A DNA stretch of 64,000 nt from Dendrolimus kikuchii (GCA_019925095.2 CM034391.1:6166551-6230550), one strand, 5' to 3'. Shown: positions 1 through 10,869, counted from the first letter of the stretch. The notes: a model not told the origin generated them from the sequence alone. Numbers and translations are program-made.

Positions 1-302
1 GGTGAAAGAAAAGAGAGAGAGTGAGTTCCACTGGAGAACAAGTTTTGAAGGTCATACATACAAGTTACAATTAAAATCTACTTCGCGTCCTAACACACTT
101 CCCTCGCTTCCTGGGCCCTAATTCTGCCTTTACAATATCGTCAGAATGGTCGACCCTTGGCGTCATAATGGCTATTTTTTTCATACAAAAAAAACATTAT
201 AACCCCAGTTGTCGACCATTCTGACGACATTGTGATAGCAGTAATGGGGCCCTGTTTGCTGGAATGTTGATGCTCAGGCATTGATCTCGTCTTTTCTTCC
301 AG

Positions 303-503
303 GTATGGGACACAGCAGGTCAGGAAAGATTCAAGTCACTCCGAACTCCGTTCTACAGAGGATCCGACATTTGCATATTGGCATATGCAGTAGACGATAG
401 AAGTTCGTTCAATAACATTAAAATGTGGTTAAACGAATTCCTTCACTACGCTGGCGTGAAGAATGGAATTGAAAGATACCCTTTTATGGTAGTTGGTAAT
501 AAG
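303..503 (+). CDS. Rab9: Rab9-like small GTPase, internal exon (switch II to G4 motif)
   Basis: Rab9 is a membrane-anchored GTPase of late endosomes that acts in transport from endosome to trans-Golgi. This exon of 67 codons (phase 0 to 0) has acceptor AG at 301-302 and donor GTTAGT at 504. It encodes the G3 motif WDTAGQE, the switch II stretch RFKSLRTPFYRGSD, and ends with GNK, the first half of the G4 motif NKxD. The sequences RTPFYRGSD and WLNEFLHYAGV followed by PFMVVGNK resemble Rab9 rather than Rab7 (family knowledge). Exons coding the P-loop and switch I must lie left of position 1. The gene continues at 12530 after a 12,026-bp intron. Family confidence is high; the Rab9 subfamily is inferred from memory of the family. 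Confidence 0.9.
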
Positions 504-570
504 GTTAGTACTGATTCTTCTTTTAACCGTTGAAACCATGTAGGAAAGTACTGTCAGGAGATTTATATAC

Positions 571-765
571 ATGGGCATTAGTTATCCTGTGGCTGGGTGG
601 CCTTTCGTAAAATACGAGAAAACAACCCAAAGCCTGGGAGTTGGACAGTTGCCCCTCTTGGTCTGGAGAGCATTCCGCCATAACAACATTGAGTTGTGTT
701 CCGTCATTAGTAGCCAGGTTCCAGTCTTCCCTTTGCGGCCGGCATCACATTGGTAACACCTTCAG
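571..765 (+). repeat. Interspersed repeat family R, degraded copy
   Basis: Family R is a roughly 300-bp repeat recognisable by GACAAAACAACCC, CCATAACAACCTTGAGTTGT, a stretch TTCCAGTCTC, then GGTGGGCCGTCTGCC and GCAATAAAA at the 3' end. This copy has drifted and lacks its 3' end. At least eight other copies occur in the window. It behaves like a LINE 3' end or SINE, but I cannot assign it further. Confidence 0.6.
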
Positions 766-799
766 TGCTACAAATTACGTGTAATTAAATTTACGTGAC

Positions 800-935
800 A
801 GAAAGCAGTTTCCATCAGGTGGGCCATCATCAGCATGTGCTGCCGCTGTTTAAAGGGAGACTGGAACCTGGCCACTAATGGTGAAGCACAACTCAATCTT
901 GTTATGGCGGCATATTCTAGACCAGAGCTACCGTA
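800..935 (-). repeat. Interspersed repeat family R, partial inverted copy
   Basis: Reads as the family R middle and 3' part on the - strand (CCATCAGGTGGGCC near 815, then TTGTTATGGCGGCAT near 900). Together with the copy at 571-765 it makes a loose inverted pair. Confidence 0.55.
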
Positions 936-1854
936 CTTCAGCTACAGAAAATAATATTTTATATCAACGTGACAGATATATTCTCTATTTATTTGATGTT
1001 GGTGCTTCTGTCGTAAATAAAAAAAATATTTCTTTCTATTTTACACGATTATGCTTTCTCGAAGTTTGGTGTGCCGAGTAAGAGTTTCGTCTGGGGTCAT
1101 TTCGTATCCAGCAGTCCATACTGTGAGGTTATTGCCACGCGTAACATCCCTGATGCTATTTGGCCAGTATTGCTTAGGCCGACCACTTCTATTCAGACCT
1201 GGTTTTCCAGGCGTAGGCGGCATGGCTAGAATTAATTCCCTACATAGCTTGCCACTTTTTGTCAATCATGACTGTACCAGCGTATGCTCTCATATAGTTT
1301 TTCTTCTGTAGTACGGAAATGAAGGATGCCGCGGATGTAAGAGTTCGTGTCCTAGTCTTCCGGTTCGTTTGCACACATCCACCACAGCATAACCATCTCC
1401 GTTACATACAGCTGGTTGTTTCATTCACGTACATACAGATAACGGTTCACACATACGAAAGGCTTGGACGTATAGACTTTTCCTTTCAGCTGACCAACAT
1501 TTTGGAGTCGAAGGTGACAAATATTCTTGGAAAACAGTGTATTGAGAAAATTTTCGACAGTTGAAATTTCCTTTGTTCTAATATTATACTTGCATTTTGT
1601 GTATATTTAAAGATGAAGATGTCTAATATCCCCACAGTGAAGCACGTGTGATATGTTGGAATCTAAACAGATTTTTCTCAAACGGTTCATTATTCGTTGC
1701 CATGCTCGTGACGTCATCCACTGTCTGCAGTGGAGTAAGTAGTGATATTGCCTAGATTTGCCGCACTGCGATCTATGTTTGACCTTCACGAACTAGGGTT
1801 GGGCGCGATTATTTGAAGTATCAGCCTTTAAAACGTATATCAGCCATGTTTATT

Positions 1855-1966
1855 GCTTATCCAAGGCGAATTGGTTGTCTTTACACAACGGTTATTTCGT
1901 TGTGCAAATTTCCTTAAATTGTTTATCTCCACCGTCAACGCGTGGTAAGGTAATTGCAACAATATG
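1855..1966 (-). repeat. Relic of tRNA-derived SINE family S2
   Basis: Contains the S2 body landmarks GGCGAATTGG, a block ending CACCGTCAACGCGTGGTAA and GTAATTGCAACAATATGCA, in the same order as the better copy at 22000-22278. The tRNA head is missing. Confidence 0.5.
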
Positions 1967-2447
1967 CATATTACGTCTGAAAACTGTCTAAGCGGAGTTT
2001 ACTTTCTGGATTTAGAATCCACGTCATTGGAATGAGACGATCTTCGTGTGGACTTTACCCGTCTCAGCGTCTTCTAAATCCCCGTTGCGTTCGGAGCGTC
2101 GGCTTCGAAGCCAGGGGTTAACTTTCAAACTGTTTCCTTTGCACTTAGCGTGATCTCGGGTATGCTTTGTTATGAGACCATTTGTGTTGTGTAGACTACC
2201 CGTCAGTGGAATGATAGTTGGGTATGTTCTTTTTATTATCAACCAACTATTGTGTTTTGAGTTTGTAAAGAAATAGAAAGTAAGGAAAACTTTATTTGAA
2301 GAAATAGCGACGTAATTACTTACATACCTTATACATTATTATACACAGAGCATATTTTGAGAATTTGTACGCCGCATTTTCACCAAACAATTGTTTGTTA
2401 CTTCAAAAATAAAAAAAAATACTCGAAATCTTTACTAATATTATTAA

Positions 2448-2640
2448 CTAGCGGTCCCCACAGGCTTTATCCTGCCCCGAAAAAATAAAAATCTAGAACC
2501 CGATCCCAGCGCCACCTACCGGTCCCAATTGTGAATCTCAAACATCCAGCACAAAAAATTTAATCAAAATCGGTCGTCGTTCTAAAGTTATGCGCGCACA
2601 TACATTTCTACGATTTATTTTTATATATATGCATAGATAT
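2448..2640 (-). mobile_element. Helitron-like element, - strand
   Basis: The 3' end is CTAG at 2448-2451 followed by T on the - strand, as Helitrons require. The interior (GGTAGGTGGCGCTGG, then GATCGGGTTCTAG) matches the element at 7533-7741. The 5' end is not clear. Confidence 0.6.
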
Positions 2641-2659
2641 ATGTGAACGTGAATTTGGT

Positions 2660-3000
2660 TGTCTAAGACGCTTTCACGCTTCAACTACGCAACAGATCGT
2701 GACGAAATTTTGCACACATGTTGTCAGGGGTATAGAAGAGGGCATAGGATACCTTTCACCCAGAAAAAAGTACTGTTCCCGAGGGATAGACGAATATAGT
2801 CGAAAATTTGGCTCTGCAATCGCGTTTTATTGGCGCTACCGTTGCAATTCACTAACAGATACATTGTCATTTTAATGTGTTGCTCTCATAGTCAATTCCA
2901 CCTTCGCTAGATGCCGTTACGGATATTTATGAATCGGTATTTTGATTTAAAAATTAAGCATGACATTCTCAGTGTTCATGTTCACTTCTTCTCATACATA
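2660..3000 (+). repeat. Degraded Helitron-like interior sequence
   Basis: Carries phrases seen in Lepidoptera Helitrons: GCTTTCACGC, GACGAAATTTTGCACACATG, and CATAGGATACCTTTCACCC. A related stretch lies at 30930-31300. No ends found. Confidence 0.45.
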
Positions 3001-3008
3001 TTTTTTTA

Positions 3009-3214
3009 CTAGGGTTCGCCCACGGTTTTGTCCATGTTGTTTTACACAGAAAATTAGGATCAATGAAAATATTGCATCGGAATTAGGTTTTTTTCGACCT
3101 CGAAGTGGTCAACTTCAAACCGCTCCCTAGAAAATTCCCGGGATTAAAAGTATCGCAGATTTTAGGTCACAAAAAAACAAACGAATACATTTCTACAATT
3201 TTATAATATAGGTA
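3009..3214 (-). mobile_element. Short Helitron-like element, - strand
   Basis: The 3' end on the - strand is GGGCGAACCCTAG then T (CTAG at 3009-3012). The far end near 3214 has the AT-rich start CCTATATTATAAAATTG. About 205 bp long, non-autonomous. Confidence 0.55.
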
Positions 3215-4082
3215 TAGATAACGGTGGGGAGTGCGCTTGCGCACTCTCTCCGGATTTTGGAGGTTACCGGGGGACGTGTGGGACGCGAGCTAAGCTGCAC
3301 GCAAAAGCTAATATTTAAGCATTTTTCCATAATAGAAAGGTGATGTGAAATTTCGGCTGGAAACAAGATTTTGAACAGCTTGAATATTTCAACATTAATC
3401 ACATAATAAGTACGTAATACGAGGGGGGGTTTTATTGTAATATGACGTAACAGTTATCGTAACTTAGTAACTGAGGGATTCATTTAAATAATGCCAAAGA
3501 CTTGTTATTTACGACTGAAAATCCAGTTCGACCACTTTAACCGCAAAATACTTGTTTGCATGCTTGTTTATAACCAATTTATACATATTTATCATTCGTA
3601 ATGAAACTTTGCATTGCTCTATTAAATATCCGGTAGTTTGGTTGGTAACTAAAATGGAAAACACATATTAATGTGAAACTTTTCGGCGTTGGCATCATCG
3701 TCAGGCAATCGCAATTCACTGATCCGAGTTTGCGCCCTTTTACTTCCTACGTTAAAGAGAGATTTTCGTAATGGGAACTAGTTCATTATATCACATTCGC
3801 AAGCTATTCAATTCTACTCATTTGGTCTTTCTATGATTTCCCAACACTAGACATTGTTTGGTTACTCGCCGGCCATTGTTGAGTACCAAAATGATCTACG
3901 AAGAAAAAACAAGATATAGTCATCCGCTTTGCCCGTACTGCTCCTACCGGCGATCTTTGGAAGTCATCAGTCCACCAAAGGGTCTCCTATACTATGTATA
4001 GCAAAACGCTGTATCCACTCCTGTACTCATCAATTGTAATAGTCTTAGTACTGCGACAAGGCAATAAATAAATTAAATGTCT

Positions 4083-4340
4083 ATACTAATATTATAAAGT
4101 TGAAGAGTTTGTTCGTTTGTTTGTTTAAACGCGCTAATCTCAGGAACCGCTGGTCCGATTTGAAAAATTCTTTCAGTGTTGAATAGTACATTTATCGAGG
4201 AAGGCTATAGGCTATATTATATTTTCAAAAAATTAGGGATCCTTACTAAAAGTTCAATAATATAACCCAAGGTGTAAAAAATGATCCGAAAAAATCCTTA
4301 CACGGCGTGCGCTGCGAAAACTATTGATTATAGAACAAAA
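4083..4340 (+). mobile_element. Helitron-like 5' part
   Basis: Begins TCTATACTAATATTATAAAG and continues with CGCGCTAATCTCAGGAAC and GGTCCGATTTGAAAAATTC. The 3' end with CTAG is missing. A second copy of the same segment lies at 4640-4755. Confidence 0.55.
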
Positions 4341-4639
4341 CAATGTACTACCACTTTGCAGAACATATAATTGTCTACAAAAAATATTGCGTAACCATAT
4401 GTCTAACTATTGTAGTTATCTCACAATAAGTGTTTTCTTTTATTTTTTAAATAATCAAAATGCCGTCACTTCAAAAACACTTTATTTTGTACCTTGGTAT
4501 TAATCCTTATCAAAATAAATTACTCCATATTCAAGAAGAATTCAATAACTTTCTAGAACTTTTTGAATTATTCAATTCGGACGTTTCATTCAAAAGATAT
4601 CGCGATATTTAAAATGTAAGTATTAGTGTTGTAGCCAAA

Positions 4640-4755
4640 TATACTAATATATTGTTTGATTGAACGCGCTAATCTCCGGGACTACTGGTCTGATTTGAAA
4701 AATTCTTTCAGTGTTGGATAGCCCATTTATCAAGGAAGGCTATATATCATCATGC
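4640..4755 (+). repeat. Second copy of the 4083-type Helitron-like segment
   Basis: Repeats ACGCGCTAATCTCCGGGAC and TTCTTTCAGTGTTGGATAG, about 560 bp after the first copy, suggesting a local duplication or nested insertion. Confidence 0.5.
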
Positions 4756-4914
4756 TAAGACCAATAGGAGTGGAGCACCAATGAAGAATGTTTCAAAATC
4801 GGAGAGTTTTGAAAGCAAATTCCATGCGGACGACGTCGCGGGCACAGATAGTTTGATATATTTTCACACATTCTTATATAACGTTTTTCATATTATTATA
4901 ATTTATTATGTGGT

Positions 4915-5080
4915 AACATTTCGAGTTGTGTTCCGGCATCAGTGGGCAGGTTCCAGTCTCCCTTAAGAGAACAGCAGCGCATTTATAGCACCTTTGCTGT
5001 TACAAATGTCTATAGGCGATGGTAAAAGCTTTCCATCAGGTGGGCCGTCGACGAACTGTCACATTGTGTGACGGGGTGGG
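4915..5080 (+). repeat. Interspersed repeat family R, partial
   Basis: Contains GAGTTGTGTTCCGGCATC, GGTTCCAGTCTCCCTTAAG and GGTGGGCCGTCGACGAACTG, the 3' two thirds of family R. Confidence 0.65.
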
Positions 5081-5422
5081 AGGGGGGAGATGACGCGATG
5101 ATGTTTCTTCTTAAATATAATTCAATCATCTAAAACTTACATTAGTACATAATTGAATTATATATTAGATAATTGAATATATATATATACTTAAATATTT
5201 TTATTTAAATAAAATATCTGTGAGGAATATTTGTATAGATTTGAACAAATAAGAGAAACCGCATAACAAAACTAACTAACAGTAGTCATATTTTTTATTT
5301 TAGGTATTAACCGTCCGAACGTTGAATTTTCCTTGATCAACAACAAAATACATGAAAGGTTATGCGAACTGTAAACTTAAATACCATATTTTACTAATAC
5401 AAATGCTTAGTTAGTATAATAA

Positions 5423-5425
<3 letters not shown>

Positions 5426-5490
<65 letters not shown>
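5426..5490. repeat. (TA)n array
   Basis: Uninterrupted TA dinucleotides of about 65 bp, directly followed by a Helitron start; the Helitron target is A/T. Confidence 0.95.
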
Positions 5491-5495
<5 letters not shown>

Positions 5496-5520
5496 ATTAA
5501 TATTATAAATGCGAAAGTAA

Positions 5521-5521
5521 C

Positions 5522-5562
<41 letters not shown>

Positions 5563-5563
5563 T
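5521..5563. repeat. (TCTG)n microsatellite
   Basis: About ten TCTG units inside the 5' part of Helitron A; the matching (CAGA)n lies in the inverted sister element at 42291-42341. Confidence 0.95.
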
Positions 5564-5929
5564 CCGTTTTCACGTAAAAACTACTGGACCGATTTGGCTG
5601 AAACTCAGTATATATATATATTTTCGATGCCGAGAATGAACATAGGATACTTTTTATCCCGGAAAATGGGATAGTTTCCGGGATAAAAGTATATTTGTCT
5701 CTCTGTTTGTTATGCTTTTATGGAAAGACTATTGGACCGATTTGGCTGATACTCGGTACATATGTAATTTGAATACCGAGGGTGGCCAAGGGATACTTTT
5801 CATCCCGGATACTGGGATAGATTTATGTAAAGTTTATCCCGGAAACTAGGATAGGTTTTTTATTTGTGGTTGGCCATTTTCGTCATTTTGTTTATTTTGG
5901 TCAATTTGGTCGTTTAGGTAGTTTTGTTT

Positions 5930-6930
5930 AGTTTAGTTGTTTTGGTATTTGTGGTAGTTTTGGTTGGTAGTTTTGCTATTTTCGGTAGTTTATGCTGGTA
6001 GTTTTGGTTGTTTTGGTAGTTTTGGTAGCTGTAGTAGTTTTGGTAGTTGTGGTAGTTTTGTTTTGTAGATTTGGGAGTTTCGGTAGATTTGGTAGTTGTG
6101 GTAGTTTTGATTGGTAGATTTAGTAATTGTGGTAGTTTAGGTAGTTGTGGTAGTTTTGGTTTGTAGATTTGATAGTTATGGTAGTTTTGGTTGGTAGATT
6201 TGGTTATTTTGGTAGTTGTGGTAGTTTTGGTTTGTAGATTTGGTAGTTTTGGTTGGTCGATTTGGTATATTCGGTTGTTTTGGTAGTTGCGGTAGTTTTG
6301 ATAGTTGTGGTAGTTTTGGTAGTTCTGGTAGTTTTGGTAGTTTTGATAGTTGTGGTAGTTTTGGTAGTTTTGGTAGTTTTGATAGTTGTGGTAGTTTTAG
6401 TAGTTTTGATAGTTGTGGTAGTTTTGGTAGTTTTGATAGTTGTGGTAGTTTTGATAGTTGTGGTAGTTTTGGTAGTTTTTATAGTTGTGGTAGTTTTGAT
6501 AGTTGTGGTAGTTTTGAGAGTTGTGGTAGTTTTTGTAGTTGTGGTAGTTTTGGTAGTTGTGGAAGTTTTGGTAGTTGTGGTAGTTTTGGTAGTTTTGATA
6601 GTTGTGGTAGTTTTGGTATTTTTGATAGTTGTGGTAATTTTGGTAGTTGTGGTAGTTTTGGTAGTTTTGATAGTTGTGGTAGTTTTGATAGTTGTGGTAG
6701 TTTTGGTAGTTGCGGTAATTTTGATAGTTGTGGTAGTTTTGGTAGTTGTGGTAGTTTTGGTAGTTTTGATAGTTGTGGTAGTTTTGGTAGTTTTGATAGT
6801 TGTGGTAGTTTTGGTAATTTTGATAGTTGTGGCAGTTTAGGTAGTTGTGGTAGTTTTAGTTGGTGGATTTAGTAGTTTTAGTTGGTAATTTGGTAGTTTT
6901 GATAGTTTTAGTACGTTTGGTAGTTTTGGT
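5930..6930. repeat. 9-bp minisatellite, TTTTGGTAG type with 18-bp higher order
   Basis: Units TTTTGGTAG, TTGTGGTAG and TTTTGATAG alternate, often as the pair TTTTGATAGTTGTGGTAG. The array is irregular before 6280 and regular from 6280 to 6850. It produces two open frames on the + strand (repeating GSFDSC-like and VVVLVV-like peptides), which are artefacts of a period divisible by three. Confidence 0.93.
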
Positions 6931-7305
6931 CGTTTGTGTAGTTTACACAATATTTAGTTATATAAATAAAACTAGAACGGGTTGAAATAAGGTATTAAAG
7001 TTTGTATGGGGGACCAATTATTTATCAAGTTTATAGATATGAAAATTCATAATCTTTAAAAAAATGCGACTTTCACTCTATCCGTCTGTCTTTATACCGA
7101 AAATGGACATAGATACTATTCATCCCGGTAGATGGGATAGTTTGCGATATAAAATGAAGTTAATCTTCCGAGGGCAAATAGCACCAATATAAAAATACAA
7201 TACAATATATCCTGTATTAACGCCTACTCTTAAAACAAGAGGTACGCACTAGAGTTTGACGCGCGGCGGAGCCGCGGGGTAAACTCTAGTATATATATAT
7301 ATATA

Positions 7306-7408
7306 CGCGGTCGAGATGCGAGCACTGCGCAAGATCTGCGGAGTGACGTTCGCGGACTGCGTTCGTAATACCGAAGTAAGAAAGAGAGTTGGTCTGAAAG
7401 AGAGAGTC
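7306..7408 (+). mobile_element. Non-LTR retrotransposon 3' fragment, inverted-repeat arm 1
   Basis: Encodes [20 protein letters not shown] and KRVGLKERV, part of the C-terminal tail of an RTE-like reverse transcriptase ORF. It is identical over 103 bp to the reverse complement of 8136-8238 and meets a TA array at the same base (CGCGGTCGAG). Confidence 0.85.
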
Positions 7409-7439
7409 TATATTAGCAGTACAGTATATATGTATGTAT

Positions 7440-7484
<45 letters not shown>

Positions 7485-7492
7485 CATACATA

Positions 7493-7532
<40 letters not shown>
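7409..7532. repeat. (TATG)n and (TA)n arrays
   Basis: Short (TATG)n near 7430, (TA)n at about 7447-7478, a short (CATA)n, then (TA)n up to the Helitron start at 7533. Confidence 0.9.
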
Positions 7533-7535
<3 letters not shown>

Positions 7536-7740
7536 TAATATATATAAATCTCGTGTCACAATGTTTGTCCTCAATGGACTCCTAAACTACTTGACCGATT
7601 TTAATCAAATTTGCACACCGTGTGCAGTTTGATCCGACTTGAAAGATAGGATAGCTAACATTTGGACCCGGTAGGTGGCGCTGGAATCGGGTTCTAAATT
7701 TTATTAGTTCAGGGCAGAACAACGTCTGCCGGGACAGCTA

Positions 7741-7741
<1 letters not shown>
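7533..7741 (+). mobile_element. Short Helitron-like element B inside a (TA)n array
   Basis: Starts TCTTAATATATATAAATC and ends GTCTGCCGGGACAGCTAG, followed by T. TA arrays flank both ends, so the insertion site is A/T within (TA)n. About 209 bp, no coding capacity. It is related to the - strand copy at 2448-2640. Confidence 0.75.
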
Positions 7742-7809
<68 letters not shown>

Positions 7810-7828
7810 CATACATACATACATACAT
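7742..7828. repeat. (TA)n followed by (CATA)n
   Basis: (TA)n to 7804 and then about six CATA units; the latter read as the (TATG)n tail of the reverse-oriented retrotransposon to the right. Confidence 0.93.
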
Positions 7829-8237
7829 AACTTCACGCCAGTTCCCTTGCGGGGTAGGCATGGACAACAGAGCGCCATTTAGGCTTATTATTACATACCT
7901 CACTTGCTTCTTTGACATTCATAACTCTTGTCATGCACGCTCGTCTGTTCTTAAGGCTCCTGACATCACCTTCTGCTAGTACACGATCAATTTGATCATG
8001 GAAGGTGTGTCGTGGCCTTCCACAACTTCTGCATCCATCCACTTTTGCATTGTATATCTGTTTAGTCATTCTTTCATCATGCATTCTTTCCACATGCCCA
8101 AACCACCGGAGCATTCCTTTCCTTACCTTCACCTCGACTCTCTCTTTCAGACCAACTCTCTTTCTTACTTCGGTATTACGAACGCAGTCCGCGAACGTCA
8201 CTCCGCAGATCTTGCGCAGTGCTCGCATCTCGACCGC

Positions 8238-8238
<1 letters not shown>
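7829..8238 (-). mobile_element. RTE-like non-LTR retrotransposon 3' end
   Basis: On the - strand an open frame of 131 codons (8228-7833) contains GMLRWFGHVERMHDERM, then GCRSCGRPRHTFHDQIDRVL and ends near NKPKWRSVVHAYPAREL. This is the typical tail after the reverse transcriptase domain in insect RTE-type elements. It is followed by a (TATG)n tail, as in such elements. The rest of the element is absent (5' truncation). Related 3' ends lie at 27880-27932 and 63330-63561. Confidence 0.85.

Positions 8239-8317
<79 letters not shown>
8239..8317. repeat. (TA)n array
   Basis: About 79 bp of TA dinucleotides abutting the truncated end of the retrotransposon fragment. Confidence 0.95.
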
Positions 8318-8322
<5 letters not shown>

Positions 8323-8443
8323 GATTATTATACTAACTAAGCACCTCTGCTACATACCTATGTATCAGAGGTAGCCAAATAGATTAGAACTTGTCGATTA
8401 ATTAGTTTAAAAAAAAATCTTTGTCTCATAATTGTGAGAGAGA

Positions 8444-8680
8444 TGGCATGTGTGGTTGAGCGGGCTAAGCCTTTGTCGGCCTACCTCACTGCAACACAGA
8501 GGCTCCGGGTTCGATTCCTGTTATAGTAAATTACGGAAACATATTTTCTCAGTTATTTACTATGGTCTGGGTATCTGGGATCGGCCTCAGAGTAAGTAGT
8601 TCGTTGTATATTACCCACAATACAAAAGTAACTTGCTTAATTTGGGGATATACAATATTTGTGTTTGTCTGGCGATAATT
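8444..8680 (+). mobile_element. tRNA-derived SINE family S1
   Basis: The head has a pol III A box (TGGTTGAGCGGGCTAAGCC) and B box (GGTTCGATTCC) at tRNA spacing, then a body with GTAAATTACGGAAAC, GGGATCGGCCTCAGAGTA and a 3' end GTTTGTCTGGCGAT. Four further copies lie in the window. Confidence 0.85.
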
Positions 8681-9139
8681 AAATGATCCTGGAGGGAACC
8701 TCCCACCGAGATTTCATCTATGACTTACGTCATGGGTATGTTTAAGGCTCCTATTGCCGCATAACGTCGTAAGTGGGGTGCAAACGAAATAACTTTTGGT
8801 TGGTATTTATTGATCAATAATTTATCAAAAAAATATAATGAATCTTCACAATATGAGACTTAAGTGGTTTTTTCGTCATCACCTCCAAATTATTGACATG
8901 AAACCATTTTACTCCTTGAATTTTTATCAAAAACAGGACAAAATGAATATCTACACATTTATAAAAGAGAGATCAATAATTTGGCTTTATAATTTTTTTA
9001 AATACTACTTTATTTTATTCACAATAAAATAATAATGCATCTCAAAACCGACCGCATTTATGGTATCCCCGCTACCGTCCGCAAATTCTGTATCGAAAAA
9101 CCTCAAGGACGTTGGCATTGCTACAAGCCTTAAGAGGAG

Positions 9140-9245
9140 CGTCATAAAATTTCTTCGAAGCGGAAAACGTGTTAGTTGCCCCCCTGAGTTTGCAAATGTT
9201 TATAGGCGACGGTAATCACTTTCCATCAGGTTGGCAGTAATAAGT
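9140..9245 (+). repeat. Interspersed repeat family R, 3' fragment
   Basis: Only the end is recognisable: TTTATAGGCGACGGTAATCA and CTTTCCATCAGGTTGGCAG. Confidence 0.5.
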
Positions 9246-9850
9246 ATACATATATGTAGAATCAAATAATACCTCTATTAATATTTTAAGTAAATGGAAA
9301 ACATGTGTACTTATTTTTTTTTTTATATAGCCGTATATTTTATTTCCTTTGTTCCGTTGAAGTGGTCTTATTACCGGTGTTGGACCGGTTGACCAAACAT
9401 GCCTGTCTTGTTTTTTTCCCTCAATAACAAGCGTAGCAGGTAGACCGTCTGATTCCATACAACGGGAGGGCCCGAGTCCACCAATGGAAGTTTATAGATT
9501 GACACTACATAGAAAGAAAGAAAGATATAAAAATACTTTTTTTTTATACAGATAGTGACGTAATTACATTACTTGCATATTATGATTTAAAAATAATATC
9601 ATATTTTGAGAATTTGTACGCCGAACATTCAGCAAACAAGGTTTTCAATCGGCTTATCGCTTTAACGGAATTGTATATCCGATACAACTCTGATTTTCAG
9701 TGTAAACCTTCCTTACAGCGTGATAACAAAACAACCAAATTTTTTGTTACACTAATTTTACTTATCAACTATTTAATTATTAAATCAAATAAATAAATTG
9801 AAATACAAACCAACAATAAAATATTTTGTTAACTTTGAAATTAAAATAAA

Positions 9851-10083
9851 TCCTACTAATATTATAAACGCGAAAGATTAAACGCGTAAGAATGTATGGA
9901 TATATGTATGTTTGTTACTCTTTCACCCAAAAACTACTGAATGGATTTTGATGAACCTTTACAATAATATAGCTTACGCATCAGAATAACACATAGGCTA
10001 TAATTTATAAAGATATAGTATGAATTATCCAAAATATAACGGTTTTCCATCACCACGCGGGTGAGACCGCGGGGCGCAGCTAG
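9851..10083 (+). mobile_element. Complete short Helitron-like element
   Basis: Starts TCCTACTAATATTATAAACG and ends ACCGCGGGGCGCAGCTAG, followed by T and preceded by A. A GC hairpin precedes CTAG. The 233-bp length and ends match the inverted copy at 27184-27405 almost throughout. Confidence 0.78.
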
Positions 10084-10118
10084 TAACAATATAATTGCCT
10101 AAATCTATAATCACATCC

Positions 10119-10149
10119 CTGTGTGTGTGTGTGTGTGCGTGTGTGTGTT
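10119..10149. repeat. (GT)n microsatellite
   Basis: About fifteen GT units with one GC interruption. Confidence 0.9.
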
Positions 10150-10869
10150 CGAATACAATTCGTTAGCGTTTACCGAATTACCACGTTCATTTTATAGTCA
10201 AATAATGCGAAAAAGAAGCAAGTCTCGGAATGAAAGCCATACAGCAGAATTATCATATTATTATATTGACACTTGCAATCTTTTTATTGCGGTATTATGT
10301 CTATAAGAATACTAACCGTCAAAAATTAATGTCCGCAACAAAAGGGGTAGGGAGTTCAAGGTCGTCTAGCAATATGCGTCCGTGTATAGATATACACTGC
10401 GCATTTAATATTCAAATGTAGGAAGAGAGTCTGAATTTAGGAAGGTTACATAAATATTTGTAAAAACAAAGAATGCTAATTAAATTATAATATAACCGGT
10501 TAGCATTGAACTTACTTGCGGTATGTTTGTCATTGATCGCAATATCGAGTAAAACCTTTATTAATATATTTGTGGTTTCTTGTTACATTCTAGACAGTGT
10601 TATGGTCGGGATATTCATTATCATATAACCGTTAAATCCCGGTTTCTTCCAGGGAAAAAGACGAACTTGTCGAAATTAATCTGTGAATGCGATTTTGTAG
10701 GGAATTTCGGGTACTATACGATAATAAACCAAACAGGGTAAAACACGAATTAATCTTGTTCTGAGTTGAGTTCTTGACGTTTAAAAAATTGCATGCAGGG
10801 AAACAACATAGCATACCTGAGAACTCCAGGGCAAAAAACAGGTTTGTCATTGACATAATGGGCGCGTTT

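Larger units (their letters stand above)
5491..7289 (+). mobile_element. Helitron-like element A with internal minisatellite
   Basis: Starts TCCCTATTAATATTATAAAT at 5491 and ends GCCGCGGGGTAAACTCTAG at 7289 followed by T. A hairpin of CGCGGC/GCCGCG lies just before the CTAG end. It is flanked on both sides by TA arrays, as expected for insertion between A and T. No Rep/helicase gene is present, so it is non-autonomous. A (TCTG)n tract lies at 5521-5563 and a 9-bp minisatellite fills 5990-6850. The same family lies inverted at 40942-42371. Confidence 0.75.

Noticed and set aside
1041..1265. 74-codon - strand frame with SGRPKQYWPNSI
   Set aside because: GRPKQYW hints at a LINE tail, but the rest matches nothing I know and the frame is short, so it is not annotated as a gene.
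6240..6872. Long Gly/Ser/Phe/Cys-rich (and Val-rich in another frame) open frames on the + strand
   Set aside because: Pure product of a 9-bp repeat, whose period keeps frames open; located inside a Helitron, no start context or splice support.
7286..7918. Tyr/Ile-rich small open frames around the TA arrays
   Set aside because: Translations of (TA)n and (TATG)n repeats, no gene evidence.
7992..8340. Two + strand frames of about 110 codons
   Set aside because: Shadow of the retrotransposon tail frame on the - strand plus a TA array.
8444..8540. Functional tRNA genes at the A/B box sequences (also 16936, 25876, 26591)
   Set aside because: The heads are tRNA-like but the acceptor stems do not close and each is followed by the same repeat body, so these are SINEs.
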